Shown: positions 8,043 through 17,086 of the stretch, piece by piece | Position numbering within the stretch: position 1 is the first letter of the stretch | How the letters are laid out: the number at the start of each line of letters is the position of its first letter | Assembly: GCF_009857835.1 (NCBI RefSeq) | Contig: NZ_WWCL01000001.1 | Span: forward strand, 806,001-870,000 | Origin: Duganella fentianensis | GTDB taxonomy: Bacteria; Pseudomonadota; Gammaproteobacteria; Burkholderiales; Burkholderiaceae_D | Direction of reading: 5' to 3' | DNA length: 64,000 bases | Notes under the pieces: model-generated | Told to the model about the DNA's origin: nothing | What the model saw: the letters and a program-made list of their open reading frames with translations, nothing else | The model's database searches: none | Program-made: the position numbers and the translations under genes

Positions 8043-10157
8043 TTACTTGAGGTATTTGGCCAGCCAGCCGTGCACTTCCTTGTAGAAGTAGCGGCTGTTT
8101 TCACCCTTCAGGATCCAGTGGTTTTCGTCGGGGAAGACCAGCAGCTTGGCCGGCACATTCAGGCGGTGCTGCAGCGCGTAATTCATCAGCGCATTATTTG
8201 CCGGTACGCGATAGTCGAGTTCGCCTACGGAGATCAGGATAGGAGCGGTGTAGCCCGTGCCTTTGGCGTGGTTACCCGCCTGTAGCACGGGGCTCTGTTC
8301 GCGCCACACGGGCTGGTCGCCCCAGACGGGGCCGCCGCTGTTGACTTCGCGGCCATGGATGCTGTCGCTAGTACCCCATTGCATGATCAGATCCATTTCG
8401 CCGGCGTGCGAGACGATGGCCTTGTAGCGCGTGCTGGTCGCCTGCAGCCAGTTGGCCAGATGGCCGCCATAGCTGGCACCGCCTGCGGCAAGGCGGCTGC
8501 CGTCGATATAACTGTATTTTTTGACTGCTTCATCAACGGCTTCGTTGATTTCATCAGCCGGGCCTTTGAGCGGATCGCCCTGGATGGCGCGGGCGAATTC
8601 TTCGCCGTAGCCGGTCGAGCCCTTGTAGTCCGTCAGCAGCACCACATAGCCGGGCTGGGCCAGCAGGTGGTAATTCCAGCGCAGCACGAACTGGTCGCGC
8701 CACATATTCGCCGCGCCACCATGGATGACGGCGAACAGCGGATATTTTTTGGCCGGATCGAAGTTGGCCGGTTTCACCAGCATATTGTGGATCATGCGGC
8801 CATCGCTGGCTTTGAACCAGAAGTGCTCGGGCGTTTGCCAGTCGATGCCGGCGGCGCGCTCCGTGTTGAAGCTGGTCAGGCGCTTGGGACCGTTCTGGCC
8901 GAAGGCATACACTTCGGGCGGATTGATGGACGATTCCCACACGCCCACCATGGCTTTGCCGCCAGCGGCCAGCGAGTTGATGCTGCCGGTCGGCAGCGAT
9001 TTTTCAGCGCGCAGATCGCCGCCCTGCAGATTCATCGAGTGCAGCTGTTCCAGACCCGCGTGTTCGTAGCTGAACACCACGCGGTTGCTGCCGGCGGGCA
9101 GCACGTAGCGCGCGATCGAGCGGTCCAGCGTCGCCGTCAGGACTTTTGGCGTGGTGCTGGTGAAGGGCCACGTGAAGCTGATCAGGCGCGTCACGTCATA
9201 CACCTTGCCTTCCTGCTCCGCTTCCGTCAGGGCAAACAGGGCTTTGCCTTCGTTGCCAAATTTCAGGCTGTGGTAGCTGTGGCGGTCGCGCGTGAGCTGC
9301 TGCGGTTCGCCGCCTGCCACGGGCATGCTGTAGATCTGGGTGTAGCCGCTGGCACGGGCCAGTTCATCGCGATTGGTGGAGGCAATAAACAGCACGGTTT
9401 TGCCGTCCGGCGCCCACAGCGCTTCCAGCGACTGGCCATCATCACCCTGGGCACCGCCAAAACCGGGCAGCGTCACCAGACGCGTGCTGCTGAGCAGGTC
9501 GCGCGGCTTGGCGCCGGGCTCGGCATCCATCACGAACAGGCGCACTTTCTTATCGTCCAGCCATTTGTCGAAATAGCGCGGCGGGAAGGTTTCATAGGCA
9601 CGCGCCGAATACTTGCGTTCCTTGTGTTCCTTGGCCGATTTCTTGATGTCGTCTTCCGAGCCATTGCCCGGATAAATGTCGCTGACGAACAGCAGCTGCT
9701 TGCCGTCCGGGCTGTAGCGCGGCGCACGGGCACCCAGCGTCAGGCTGGTCAGGCGCTGCGCTTCGCCGCCCGTCTGCAGGTCGAGGCGGTAGATCTGGGC
9801 AGCCTCGTCGCCATCGCGTTTGGCGACGAACACCAGATAGCGGCTGTCAGGCGACCAGTTCAGGCTGCCTTCACTGCCTTTGCTGAAGGTCAGGCGGCGC
9901 GCCGGCGTGTCGTCGTTCAGGGCTTTGATCCACAGGTCGGACCACTGTTCTTTGCTGTCGTATGCGGGGTCGGTAACAGAAAATACGGCCCATTTACCGT
10001 CCGGACTAGGCAAGGGCGCGCCGACGCGCTTCATCAGCCACACATCTTCATGGGTGATAGCATGTTTGGCCGTATTGTCTTCGGTGGCGGCGAGCACAGC
10101 TTGGCTCAAGCCGACAGAAATTAACATGGCGATAAGGGAAAGTCGCGGTATAGTCAT
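8043..10157 (-). CDS. Exported S9-family prolyl oligopeptidase-type serine peptidase
   Basis: 704 residues: a signal peptide (MTIPRLSLIAM ... AVLA), an N-terminal beta-propeller of WD40-like PD40 repeats (for example SPDGKWAVFSVTDP, SPDSRYLVFVAKRD, SPDGKQLLFVSD, APDGKTVLFIAS), and a C-terminal alpha/beta hydrolase. The catalytic triad is visible: S562 in GGASYGGH, D648 in GELDYRVP and H680 in DENHWI. It resembles the acylaminoacyl-/dipeptidyl-peptidase branch that trims peptides in the periplasm. The start at 10157 is chosen because it begins the signal peptide; in-frame starts upstream to 10217 would bury it. Confidence 0.88.
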   Translation of the reverse strand: MTIPRLSLIAMLISVGLSQAVLAATEDNTAKHAITHEDVWLMKRVGAPLPSPDGKWAVFSVTDPAYDSKEQWSDLWIKALNDDTPARRLTFSKGSEGSLNWSPDSRYLVFVAKRDGDEAAQIYRLDLQTGGEAQRLTSLTLGARAPRYSPDGKQLLFVSDIYPGNGSEDDIKKSAKEHKERKYSARAYETFPPRYFDKWLDDKKVRLFVMDAEPGAKPRDLLSSTRLVTLPGFGGAQGDDGQSLEALWAPDGKTVLFIASTNRDELARASGYTQIYSMPVAGGEPQQLTRDRHSYHSLKFGNEGKALFALTEAEQEGKVYDVTRLISFTWPFTSTTPKVLTATLDRSIARYVLPAGSNRVVFSYEHAGLEQLHSMNLQGGDLRAEKSLPTGSINSLAAGGKAMVGVWESSINPPEVYAFGQNGPKRLTSFNTERAAGIDWQTPEHFWFKASDGRMIHNMLVKPANFDPAKKYPLFAVIHGGAANMWRDQFVLRWNYHLLAQPGYVVLLTDYKGSTGYGEEFARAIQGDPLKGPADEINEAVDEAVKKYSYIDGSRLAAGGASYGGHLANWLQATSTRYKAIVSHAGEMDLIMQWGTSDSIHGREVNSGGPVWGDQPVWREQSPVLQAGNHAKGTGYTAPILISVGELDYRVPANNALMNYALQHRLNVPAKLLVFPDENHWILKGENSRYFYKEVHGWLAKYLK

Positions 10158-10260
10158 GACGAGTTCGCTGGTAAGTCGGTGAAATATCATAGTGGCCAAC
10201 TCTCTCATTGCTGTCAATCAAGAAGCTTTTCCATTCACCCCTTTCTATGGAGAACCAGCT

Positions 10261-11106
10261 ATGCAAACCATCATCAAAGTCCATCAGGTTGCTGCTTTTA
10301 CCGCTGACGATCAGGGGGGCAATCCGGCCGGTGTGATGATACGTGCAGCCCTGCCGGACGAACGTGCCATGCAGGAAATTGCCAGAGAGATGGGGTATTC
10401 GGAAACCGTGTTTGCCGCACCGGCCGGCGAGGGCTGGCGCGTGCGCTATTTTTCGCCCGATGGCGAAGTGCCATTCTGCGGCCATGCCACCATAGCGCTC
10501 GGTACCGTGCTGGCCCAGCAGCATGGTGATGGCGTGTTCCCGCTGACGACCAACCATAGCCAGATAGTGGTGGAGGCGCAGGCGCGCAACGGTCTGGGTT
10601 TTGCCACCCTGCAGGCGCCCATGACCAGCAGCCTGCCGGCGCCACCGGCGCTGGTGCAGGCCGCGCTGCAACTGTTCGGCTACCGGCTGGCAGACCTGGA
10701 CGACCGGATTCCGCCGGCCATTGCCAATGGCGGTGCCAGCCATCTGGTGCTGGCGCTGGCCAGCCGCGACAAGCTGCGCGCCATGCGCTACCAGCTCGCT
10801 GCCGGACGCAGCCTGATGCAGCAGCATGGCCTGACGACGATTTCGCTGATCTATGCCGAAACACCGCAGCGCTTCCATGCCCGCAATGCTTTCGCTTCCG
10901 GCGGCGTGTACGAAGATCCGGCCACGGGGGCGGCTGCCGCAGCGCTGGCCGGCTATTTGCGCGATCTCGACTGGCCGCACGGCGGCAGCATAGCCATCGA
11001 GCAAGGCGTGGATATGGGCGCGCCCTGCCACCTGCAGGCCAGCATACCGGACCAGCCGGGCGCAGCCATCCGCGTTTCGGGACGGGTGCGCATGATGGGG
11101 GAGTGA
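10261..11106 (+). CDS. PhzF-family phenazine biosynthesis-like isomerase
   Basis: 281 residues. PhzF family landmarks: GNPAGVM near residue 20, the catalytic glutamate in MGYSETVFA, FCGHATIALG, and the C-terminal EDPATGAAAAALAGYL. Members are isomerase/epimerase enzymes with two diaminopimelate-epimerase-like halves. No phenazine genes are nearby, so the substrate is probably some other metabolite. ATG at 10261 has GGAG upstream (10249-10252). An in-frame ATG at 10192 lies close to the divergent peptidase start and lacks a ribosome site. Confidence 0.85.
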   Translation: MQTIIKVHQVAAFTADDQGGNPAGVMIRAALPDERAMQEIAREMGYSETVFAAPAGEGWRVRYFSPDGEVPFCGHATIALGTVLAQQHGDGVFPLTTNHSQIVVEAQARNGLGFATLQAPMTSSLPAPPALVQAALQLFGYRLADLDDRIPPAIANGGASHLVLALASRDKLRAMRYQLAAGRSLMQQHGLTTISLIYAETPQRFHARNAFASGGVYEDPATGAAAAALAGYLRDLDWPHGGSIAIEQGVDMGAPCHLQASIPDQPGAAIRVSGRVRMMGE

Positions 11107-11152
11107 GCGGCACTAATCGCTGAGCAGGCTAGGCCGCCTGATCCTCTGGTCT

Positions 11153-11932
11153 TTAGTCCCACTTGCGGATCAGGCGTTCCAGTTCGCCGCTCTTTTCCAG
11201 CTGGTAGAGCGCCCGTTCCAGCCGCTCGCGGTTTTGCGGCGCCAGCAATTTACTGGTGGCGAAATATACGGGCGAGCTGAACATGATTTGCGGCAGGATG
11301 CGGACCTTGCTGCTATTGCCCGTGCGTTCGAGCAGCTTGCGCAGATCGCGGCCGCGGTGGAAGAACAGGCGCCCTCGTCCGGCCACCAGCTTTTGCAGGT
11401 TGAGGACCTGATTGGTAGCACTTTCGTCTATGGGGATGCCGCCTTGTGCGCGGATGATGTTGCCGGCGGCAAAACCCCGGTTGATCAGTACCGTGTTATC
11501 GGGCGCCAGCTGGCGCAAGTCGTCCCAGCTGCTGATTTTGACGGGGTCGTTGATGCGCGCCAGAAGATGGTATTCATTGTTGTACAGCGCAGGGCCGATA
11601 AACTGGAAGCGGTGCTCCCGTTCGCCTATGCGCTGGACGGCGCAGGCCACGTCGAGCTGGCCGTGTTCGAGTTCGGAATAGGCGCGGATCAGCGGTTTCC
11701 AGCTCTGGTCGCCCACTATCTGGAGTGCCGGATCGAGTTGTTCGATGGCGCGGAACAGGTCGACGCACATGCCGACGATGCGCTCGCCGCCGCCAGCGAT
11801 GAATTTGGGTTCCGTGCCTTCCTGCGCAGCCGTGCGGATGATGATGGCTTGTGCGGGCAGACTGATGACCAGGAAAGCGAACGCAGCGAAGCTTGCCAGC
11901 CACAAGCCTAGTCTGCCACGCCATGCCGCCAT
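11153..11932 (-). CDS. Periplasmic solute-binding protein, family 3-like
   Basis: 259 residues with a signal sequence (RLGLWLASFAAFAFLVISL then PAQA). The rest resembles amino-acid-type binding proteins of the SBP_bac_3 fold (GMCVDLFRAIEQL, YSELEHGQLDVACAV, GFAAGNIIRAQGG). There is no ABC transporter permease or ATPase next to it, so it may be an orphan or a sensing component. A clear AAAGGAG precedes the ATG. It is convergent with the PhzF gene. Confidence 0.7.
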   Translation of the reverse strand: MAAWRGRLGLWLASFAAFAFLVISLPAQAIIIRTAAQEGTEPKFIAGGGERIVGMCVDLFRAIEQLDPALQIVGDQSWKPLIRAYSELEHGQLDVACAVQRIGEREHRFQFIGPALYNNEYHLLARINDPVKISSWDDLRQLAPDNTVLINRGFAAGNIIRAQGGIPIDESATNQVLNLQKLVAGRGRLFFHRGRDLRKLLERTGNSSKVRILPQIMFSSPVYFATSKLLAPQNRERLERALYQLEKSGELERLIRKWD

Positions 11933-12072
11933 GCTGTCTCCTTTGCACTAATAATTGTCTAGCTTACACCACTATGGGGTAGACGTCAGTGCTGGATGGG
12001 GCCGGCAGTGTTGCAATGTGTCCCCATGGCCGCGGGCGCGGAGGGGAGTGTTGCTGGCTAGTGTATAGACGT

Positions 12073-12103
12073 AAAAAAAGGAACTACGATCACTCGTAAC
12101 TCC
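12073..12103 (-). terminator. Terminator downstream of tRNA-Lys
   Basis: On the minus strand GGAGTTACGA and TCGTAGTTCC pair over 10 bp (two G-U pairs) around a GTGA loop, followed by seven T. Confidence 0.8.
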
Positions 12104-12126
12104 TTGATTTACTACAGCAAATTCGG

Positions 12127-12202
12127 TGGTAGGCCGTGCGGGATTCGAACCTGCGACCAACGGATTAAAAGTCCGCTGCTCTACCAGCTGAGCTAACGAC
12201 CC
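12127..12202 (-). tRNA. tRNA-Lys (anticodon TTT)
   Basis: 76 bases on the minus strand with encoded CCA. The D arm (TAGCTCAGCTGGTAGAGCA), anticodon loop CTTTTAA and T arm (GTTCGAATC) are all canonical. The first acceptor pair would be a G-U. Confidence 0.96.
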
Positions 12203-12216
12203 CCGAAAGAGGCATT

Positions 12217-12244
12217 ATTATATACAGGCTTGTGCAAACTGCAA
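12217..12244 (-). promoter_or_regulatory. Promoter of tRNA-Lys
   Basis: On the minus strand TTGCAG (12244-12239) and TATAAT (12222-12217) are 16 bases apart, with the tRNA starting 15 bases downstream. Confidence 0.6.
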
Positions 12245-12270
12245 AGCTCTTTTTTGAATAGCGACATTTT

Positions 12271-14106
12271 TTAGTTGTGGCTGGCGGGCATGCCGAGTGC
12301 GGCCGTGACTATCAGCACTTCGTCGGCGCTGGTCACGCCTTCCAGTATCTTGTGCGCACCGGCAATGCGCAGCGGTAGCATGCCATCGGCCAGACTCTGG
12401 CTGCGCAGCGCTTCCAGCTTGCTATCGGCCCGCACCAGCTGGCTGAAGCCCGGCGTGACGTGGAGCAGTTCGTACAGGCCGGTACGGCCGCGGTAGCCCG
12501 TCTGGCGGCATTCGGGACAACCCACGGGGCGGTACACGGTGGCCGGTTTGGGGATGTCCCAGCCGCCGGTCAGACTGTCCCAGATTTCGTCGCTGATGCT
12601 GCCGTCCGGCTGTTTGCAGTCGCTGCACAGCGTGCGCACCAGACGCTGGGCCATGATGCCGATCAGCGTGGCTTCCAGCAGATAGTAGGGCACGCCCAGT
12701 TCCAGCAGGCGCATCACGGCGGACGGCGCATCGTTGGTGTGCAGCGTGGATAGCACGAGGTGGCCGGTCAGGGCGGCCTGTATGGCCATTTCGGCCGTGG
12801 CCAGATCGCGGATCTCGCCCACCATGATGATGTCGGGGTCCTGCCGCATCAGGGCACGCACGCCGTCGGCAAACGACAGTTCGATGCCGGGCTGCACCTG
12901 CATCTGGTTGAACGCCGGTTCCACCATCTCGATCGGGTCTTCTACCGTGCAGACATTCACTTCCGGTGTGGCCAGCGCCTTGAGCGTGGTGTACAGCGTA
13001 GTAGTCTTACCGGAGCCGGTAGGGCCGGTAACGAGGATGATGCCGTGCGGGCGCTGGGTCAGCTGGTCCCAGCGCTGCGCTTCGGCGGGCGGGAAACCCA
13101 GTTCCGGCAGCGTCTTGACTACGACTTCGGGATCGAAAATCCGCATTACCAGTTTTTCGCCAAAGGCCGTGGGCAGGGTGGACAGGCGCAGTTCGATTTC
13201 CTGCCCGCCCGCCGTGCGGGTCTTGATACGGCCATCCTGCGGGCGGCGTTTTTCGATTACGTCCATGCGGCCCAGCAGCTTGATGCGCGCCGTCATGGCG
13301 ATCATCACCACGGCCGGCACCTGATACACCTGATGCAGCACGCCATCGATACGGAAGCGGATGGCGGCCAGTTCGCGCTTGGGTTCCAGATGGATGTCGG
13401 AAGCGCGCTGCTCGAAGGCGTACTGCCACAGCCAGTCGACGATGTTGATCACATGCTGGTCGTTGGCATCGACCTGCTTGTTACTCTTGCCCATTTCGAC
13501 CAGCTGTTCGAAATTATTGCGCAAGGCGAGGTCATTGCCCGTGTGCTTGTTGGCCTTCTTGATGGACTTGGCCAGACTGAAGAACTGGGTAATGTACTGG
13601 GCGATATCGAGCGGGTTGGCGATCACGCGGCGGATGGCGCGGCGTGAAATCTTGCCGATTTCATGTTCCCATTCCGTCACGTAGGGGTCGGCCGTGGCCA
13701 CCACCAGCGTGTCGGCGCTGATTTCCAGCGGCAGGATGTTGAAGCGCGCCGCATAGCTGGCCGACATCACATCGGCCACACGGGTAAAGTCCACCTTGAG
13801 CGGATCGATGCGGGTAAAGCCCAGCCCGCAGCGGGCTGCCAGCCATTCGCACAGCAGATCGAGTGTCAGCAGTTTATGGGGCGGGCGGGCCGACAATATC
13901 TTGCTGTGGGCAATCGCGCACAGCGGGTGCATGCTGCCGACGGCGTTTTTTAGGATGCCCTGGCTGTGGGCATACATTTCCTTGACGTCGGTCTTGCGTA
14001 TCATGCCGTCGGCCAGCAGCCAGCCATACAGTTGCTGCAGGTCGAGTGGCGCTGCGGGCGGCTGGGCAGAGGCTGGTGCAGTAGCAGGAGCGGAAGGTGC
14101 AGACAT
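12271..14106 (-). CDS. GspE/PilB-family secretion or pilus ATPase
   Basis: Hexameric ATPase of the type II secretion/type IV pilus extension class, 611 residues. In order: an Ala/Pro-rich N-terminus, an MshE-like N-domain, the N2 domain (ASDIHLEPKRELAAIRFRIDG), the Walker A motif GPTGSGKTTTLYTT, the Asp box RQDPDIIMVGEIRD, the His box LVLSTLHTNDAPSA, and a zinc-binding tetracysteine module (CSDC ... CPEC). All key residues are present. No pilin, platform or secretin gene lies nearby, so its partner machine is encoded elsewhere. Start at 14106 is the first ATG; the ribosome site is weak. Confidence 0.9.
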   Translation of the reverse strand: MSAPSAPATAPASAQPPAAPLDLQQLYGWLLADGMIRKTDVKEMYAHSQGILKNAVGSMHPLCAIAHSKILSARPPHKLLTLDLLCEWLAARCGLGFTRIDPLKVDFTRVADVMSASYAARFNILPLEISADTLVVATADPYVTEWEHEIGKISRRAIRRVIANPLDIAQYITQFFSLAKSIKKANKHTGNDLALRNNFEQLVEMGKSNKQVDANDQHVINIVDWLWQYAFEQRASDIHLEPKRELAAIRFRIDGVLHQVYQVPAVVMIAMTARIKLLGRMDVIEKRRPQDGRIKTRTAGGQEIELRLSTLPTAFGEKLVMRIFDPEVVVKTLPELGFPPAEAQRWDQLTQRPHGIILVTGPTGSGKTTTLYTTLKALATPEVNVCTVEDPIEMVEPAFNQMQVQPGIELSFADGVRALMRQDPDIIMVGEIRDLATAEMAIQAALTGHLVLSTLHTNDAPSAVMRLLELGVPYYLLEATLIGIMAQRLVRTLCSDCKQPDGSISDEIWDSLTGGWDIPKPATVYRPVGCPECRQTGYRGRTGLYELLHVTPGFSQLVRADSKLEALRSQSLADGMLPLRIAGAHKILEGVTSADEVLIVTAALGMPASHN

Positions 14107-14128
14107 CGGGCGCCACTTTCAAAAGGAA

Positions 14129-14935
14129 TTAGGTCGCTGCCAGACCTTTAACCCAGCTCTTGGCCGGTAATTTGGTGGCCGCCACGATCTCGGCTGAACG
14201 AAGTTTCAGGGCTTCCAGATCGATAGGGCGCTGGCGCTTGAAGGCGATGGCAATCACGTTACCATCATGCACGGGTGGCAGGCAAATCACTTGTGCAAAG
14301 GCGAACTTGATGGCTTTGGTATTGCGCGCATAGCTGGGGTGGTCGCCGAACAGGTTGACGGTCATGATGCCGTCGTCGTTCAGGCAGCTGGCGCAGGCCT
14401 GATAGAACTCGGCCGTGTCCAGCACGGGGCCGCGCGCCGTGGCGTCGTACAGGTCGACCTGCAGGGCGTCGAGCGTGCCGGCGTTGGCCGGGTCGTTGAC
14501 GTAGTCGAGCGCATCCATTTCCAGTACCTGCAGGCGCGCATCATTGGGCGGCAGCTTGAACATGGAAGCGCAGATATTGATGACTGCGGGATTCAGTTCG
14601 ACCGCCGTCACCGTGGCGTCAGGGAAGGTGGTGTAGCAGAACTTGGTCAGGGTGGCCGTGCCTAGACCCAGCTGGGCGATGTGGCGCGGCTGGGGCTGCC
14701 ACAGCATCCAGGCCATCATCTGCTGGGCATATTCGAGTTCCGGCCAGTTGGGCTTGCGGATGCGCATGGCGCCCTGCACCCATTCCGTACCGAAGTGCAG
14801 ATAACGTACGCCCTCCTGTTCCGACAGGGTCACGGGCGCATATTTGGGCTTGCGCGCAGGACGGGAGGATTCTTCTTTTTCGATGGATTTACGTTTGATC
14901 AGCATGGGACGGGTGGCGACAGAGTGAACTGGCAT
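14129..14935 (-). CDS. Spermidine synthase-like protein (SAM-fold)
   Basis: 268 residues with a Rossmann methyltransferase/aminopropyltransferase fold: glycine-rich loop LGLGTATLTKFC, acidic VTAVELNPAV, DALDYV, and a VDLYDATARGP segment where SpeE has its catalytic Asp region. The SpeE motif with a YHE sequence is replaced by EYAQQMM, so the polyamine activity is doubtful; many such proteins are annotated only as spermidine synthase-like. It ends 23 bases upstream of the GspE/PilB-like gene on the same strand and may be cotranscribed. An in-frame ATG at 14905 is an alternative start. Confidence 0.65.
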   Translation of the reverse strand: MPVHSVATRPMLIKRKSIEKEESSRPARKPKYAPVTLSEQEGVRYLHFGTEWVQGAMRIRKPNWPELEYAQQMMAWMLWQPQPRHIAQLGLGTATLTKFCYTTFPDATVTAVELNPAVINICASMFKLPPNDARLQVLEMDALDYVNDPANAGTLDALQVDLYDATARGPVLDTAEFYQACASCLNDDGIMTVNLFGDHPSYARNTKAIKFAFAQVICLPPVHDGNVIAIAFKRQRPIDLEALKLRSAEIVAATKLPAKSWVKGLAAT

Positions 14936-14974
14936 TATCCCGCGATGCTTTAGATCAAGGCAAGCCTGAAAACG

Positions 14975-15002
14975 GCACTGCCGGCTCAGAGGCCGGCAGT
15001 GC
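14975..15002 (-). terminator. Hairpin terminator after the glycine-zipper gene
   Basis: GCACTGCCGGC and GCCGGCAGTGC make an 11-bp stem with a 6-base loop. In the minus direction only four T follow shortly after, so termination may be partial. Confidence 0.6.
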
Positions 15003-15021
15003 AGAGTAAAACGTGCTGAAA

Positions 15022-15540
15022 TTAACGCTGGACAGGTTCCACCACCACGCGCAGACGTACGCGTTCGCCCGGGTCATAGGACATGACGGTGGTGTAGTTA
15101 CGGCCACGGTAGTCGTAGGTCACTTCATAGCCGGCCGTACGCGATTCCCAGTGGTCCACGGTACGGCACTGTTTCACCTGCTGTTCCTGTACACCGCCGC
15201 TGCTAGGGGTGTTGGCGTTGTCGACGCGGTCGCCGACCAGGGCGCCGGCAATGGCGCCCGCTGCCGTGGCCACCGAGCGGCCCGTGCCGCCGCCGACCTG
15301 ATTGCCGGCCAGACCGCCGATCAGACCACCGACGATGGCGCCACCTACGCCGCGCTGAGGCGCTGGCTGCTGGACTTGCACGTATTCCGTGCGGCATTCC
15401 TGACGTGGATGGTTGACTTGTTCAACCTGCGGGGTCACCCGAACCACACGGCCGAAATCTTCAAAATCGGCTGCTTGAGCGGTAAAAGGCAGGGCGCCCA
15501 CGCACAGGACGGATGCGATCAGTTTGGCTTGCAAGTTCAT
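15022..15540 (-). CDS. Glycine-zipper 2TM domain envelope protein
   Basis: 172 residues: signal peptide MNLQAKLIASVLCVGALPFT then AQA, a linker with several Gln/Val, and a glycine zipper (GGAIVGGLIGGLAGNQVGGG and AAGAIAGALVGDRVD) of the Rickettsia 17-kDa surface antigen type. A C-terminal region has a conserved CRTVDHWESRTAGYEVTYDY. It has no lipobox cysteine at the cleavage site. GAGGT precedes the ATG at 15540; the reading frame stays open upstream to 15774 but without signal or ribosome site. Probably an outer-membrane-associated structural protein; function unknown. Confidence 0.8.
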   Translation of the reverse strand: MNLQAKLIASVLCVGALPFTAQAADFEDFGRVVRVTPQVEQVNHPRQECRTEYVQVQQPAPQRGVGGAIVGGLIGGLAGNQVGGGTGRSVATAAGAIAGALVGDRVDNANTPSSGGVQEQQVKQCRTVDHWESRTAGYEVTYDYRGRNYTTVMSYDPGERVRLRVVVEPVQR

Positions 15541-15954
15541 TTGGTAACCTCGTTTCAATTTGGATGTCTTATCAGGGATTCTGATATTGCATGGAGAGTA
15601 TGGTACCCCCCGTACAAGGCGACAACTAGTGCTGATTAAGTATCTATGGCAACAAATTGTAACATCGCCCCCGTTTGTCCGCCGCCACGCTGCCAGAGGG
15701 GAAGTGTGCCGAATTGGTCCACAATCTCGGCCAAAATGTTCTGTTTTTAACAAATATTGCGTGTGAAACCACAATCAAGTTGATCTGAAAGGAACAACAC
15801 GTTACCCTAATGAGCGTAGGGAATTCGTGAAACATAGGATACCGCCGCGGTGAGACGCCGATCCGTACGCCGCGTAAAGTGCACAGGTGCTCAAATTATC
15901 TACTCATTAATTCACAAGCTAGGCACTCCCGACAAAAAAGTGGACACACCTTAC
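15541..15954. other. Intergenic region of 414 bases
   Basis: No convincing gene. It holds the likely promoter of the glycine-zipper gene on the minus strand (TTGTCG at 15625-15620, CATACT at 15602-15597, 17 bases apart). It is A/T-richer than the neighbouring genes between about 15700 and 15950. A promoter for the barstar-like gene must lie here, but no strong match was seen. Confidence 0.5.
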
Positions 15955-16377
15955 ATGCCAGCTCAAGCCGAAGGACCCGAGAGTTTGCTGATGAGCGTGC
16001 CAGCCAATCTGGTGCAATCGATACGCGCATTCCGCGTCAACGAATTGCAGGAAGAGGCGGCCCGGCTGGAGCAGCATTTTCTCTATGCCCATTGCATCGC
16101 CGGCCTGACCAAGCAGCAGGTGCTGGGTATTATTTCCGAGTCGTTCCGTTTTCCTAAAGGCGTGGGCAAGAATTTTGATGGTTTGCGGACAACTTTAACG
16201 GAGACCATGGCCGCCGCCGGCCACCAGAACGGTTTCCTCGTGGTGCTAGAGCAATTGCCGAATACCCAGAAATTCGACAAGGAAGCGCGCGAAACCCTGC
16301 TCGACGTGTTCCGCGATGCGGCCGATTACTGGGCCGAGAAAAAAGTGCCATTCCGGGTGTTCTACTCGTTCGAATAG
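15955..16377 (+). CDS. Barstar-like protein
   Basis: 140 residues. The central part (YAHCIAGLTKQQVLGIISES, FRFPKGVGKNFDGLRTTL) follows the barstar (barnase inhibitor) fold pattern, including the FPxxxGxNFDAL-like segment, and the end VLEQLPNTQKFD ... FRVFYSFE fits the family. No ribonuclease partner is next to it. Many beta-proteobacteria seem to keep such a gene before purN, so it may serve a housekeeping role rather than toxin immunity. Starts at 15955 and 15991 are both possible; neither has a strong ribosome site. Confidence 0.7.
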   Translation: MPAQAEGPESLLMSVPANLVQSIRAFRVNELQEEAARLEQHFLYAHCIAGLTKQQVLGIISESFRFPKGVGKNFDGLRTTLTETMAAAGHQNGFLVVLEQLPNTQKFDKEARETLLDVFRDAADYWAEKKVPFRVFYSFE

Positions 16378-16455
16378 GCCGCCACCCCTCTGTAAATCGG
16401 CGCGCCGGCCGCGCCGGGTAGTCCCGACCGCCTGAACAAGGTACAATGGCGGGCT

Positions 16456-17067
16456 ATGAAAAATATCGTCATCCTGATTTCCGGTCGCGGCAGCAATATG
16501 GAAGCCGTGGTACGCGCCTGCCAGGAGCAGCGCTGGCCCGCCCGTATCGCTGCAGTGATCAGCAACCGCGCCGATGCCTCCGGGCTAGGTTTTGCGGCGG
16601 CGCAGGGAATCCCGACGGCTGTGGTCGCCAATAAAGACTATGCCAGTCGCGCCGAGTTCGACGCGGCCCTGCAGACTGTGATCGATGGCTATGCGCCCGA
16701 TCTGGTGGTGCTGGCCGGCTTCATGCGGATACTCACGCCCCCGTTCGTGGAACATTACGCGGGGCGCATGCTCAATATCCACCCTTCGCTGCTGCCGCTG
16801 TTCCCCGGTCTCGATACCCACGGGCAGGCATTGCGGGCCGGGGTGGCCGAGCATGGTGCGACTGTGCACTTTGTCACCGCCGAACTCGATCATGGCCCGA
16901 TGGTGGCGCAAGCTGCCGTGCCGGTCATGCCCGACGATACCGTAGACACCCTGTCCGCCCGGGTGCTCAAGCAGGAACATGTCATTTATCCGCAGGCAGT
17001 ACGCTGGTTTGTCGAAGACCGGTTAACGATAGTGCAGGGCGCGGTCCAGGTCGACCACAGTAAGTAA
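16456..17067 (+). CDS. purN: Phosphoribosylglycinamide formyltransferase
   Basis: Transfers a formyl group from 10-formyl-tetrahydrofolate to GAR in purine synthesis. The 203-residue protein has the usual features: GRGSNMEAVV phosphate loop, LAGFMRIL, NIHPSLLPLFPG with the catalytic His, and ELDHGPMVAQ with the catalytic Asp. A TACAAT lies about 15 bases upstream (16441-16446), giving a very short leader if used as a -10 element. Followed closely by an RNA methyltransferase gene. Confidence 0.95.
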   Translation: MKNIVILISGRGSNMEAVVRACQEQRWPARIAAVISNRADASGLGFAAAQGIPTAVVANKDYASRAEFDAALQTVIDGYAPDLVVLAGFMRILTPPFVEHYAGRMLNIHPSLLPLFPGLDTHGQALRAGVAEHGATVHFVTAELDHGPMVAQAAVPVMPDDTVDTLSARVLKQEHVIYPQAVRWFVEDRLTIVQGAVQVDHSK

Positions 17068-17086
17068 AAACTAAACAAGGAACTCC

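Noticed and set aside
8355..10124. A 589-codon plus-strand open frame opposite the S9 peptidase
   Set aside because: Low-complexity Ala/Gly/His-rich translation without motifs; the peptidase on the other strand has an intact triad.
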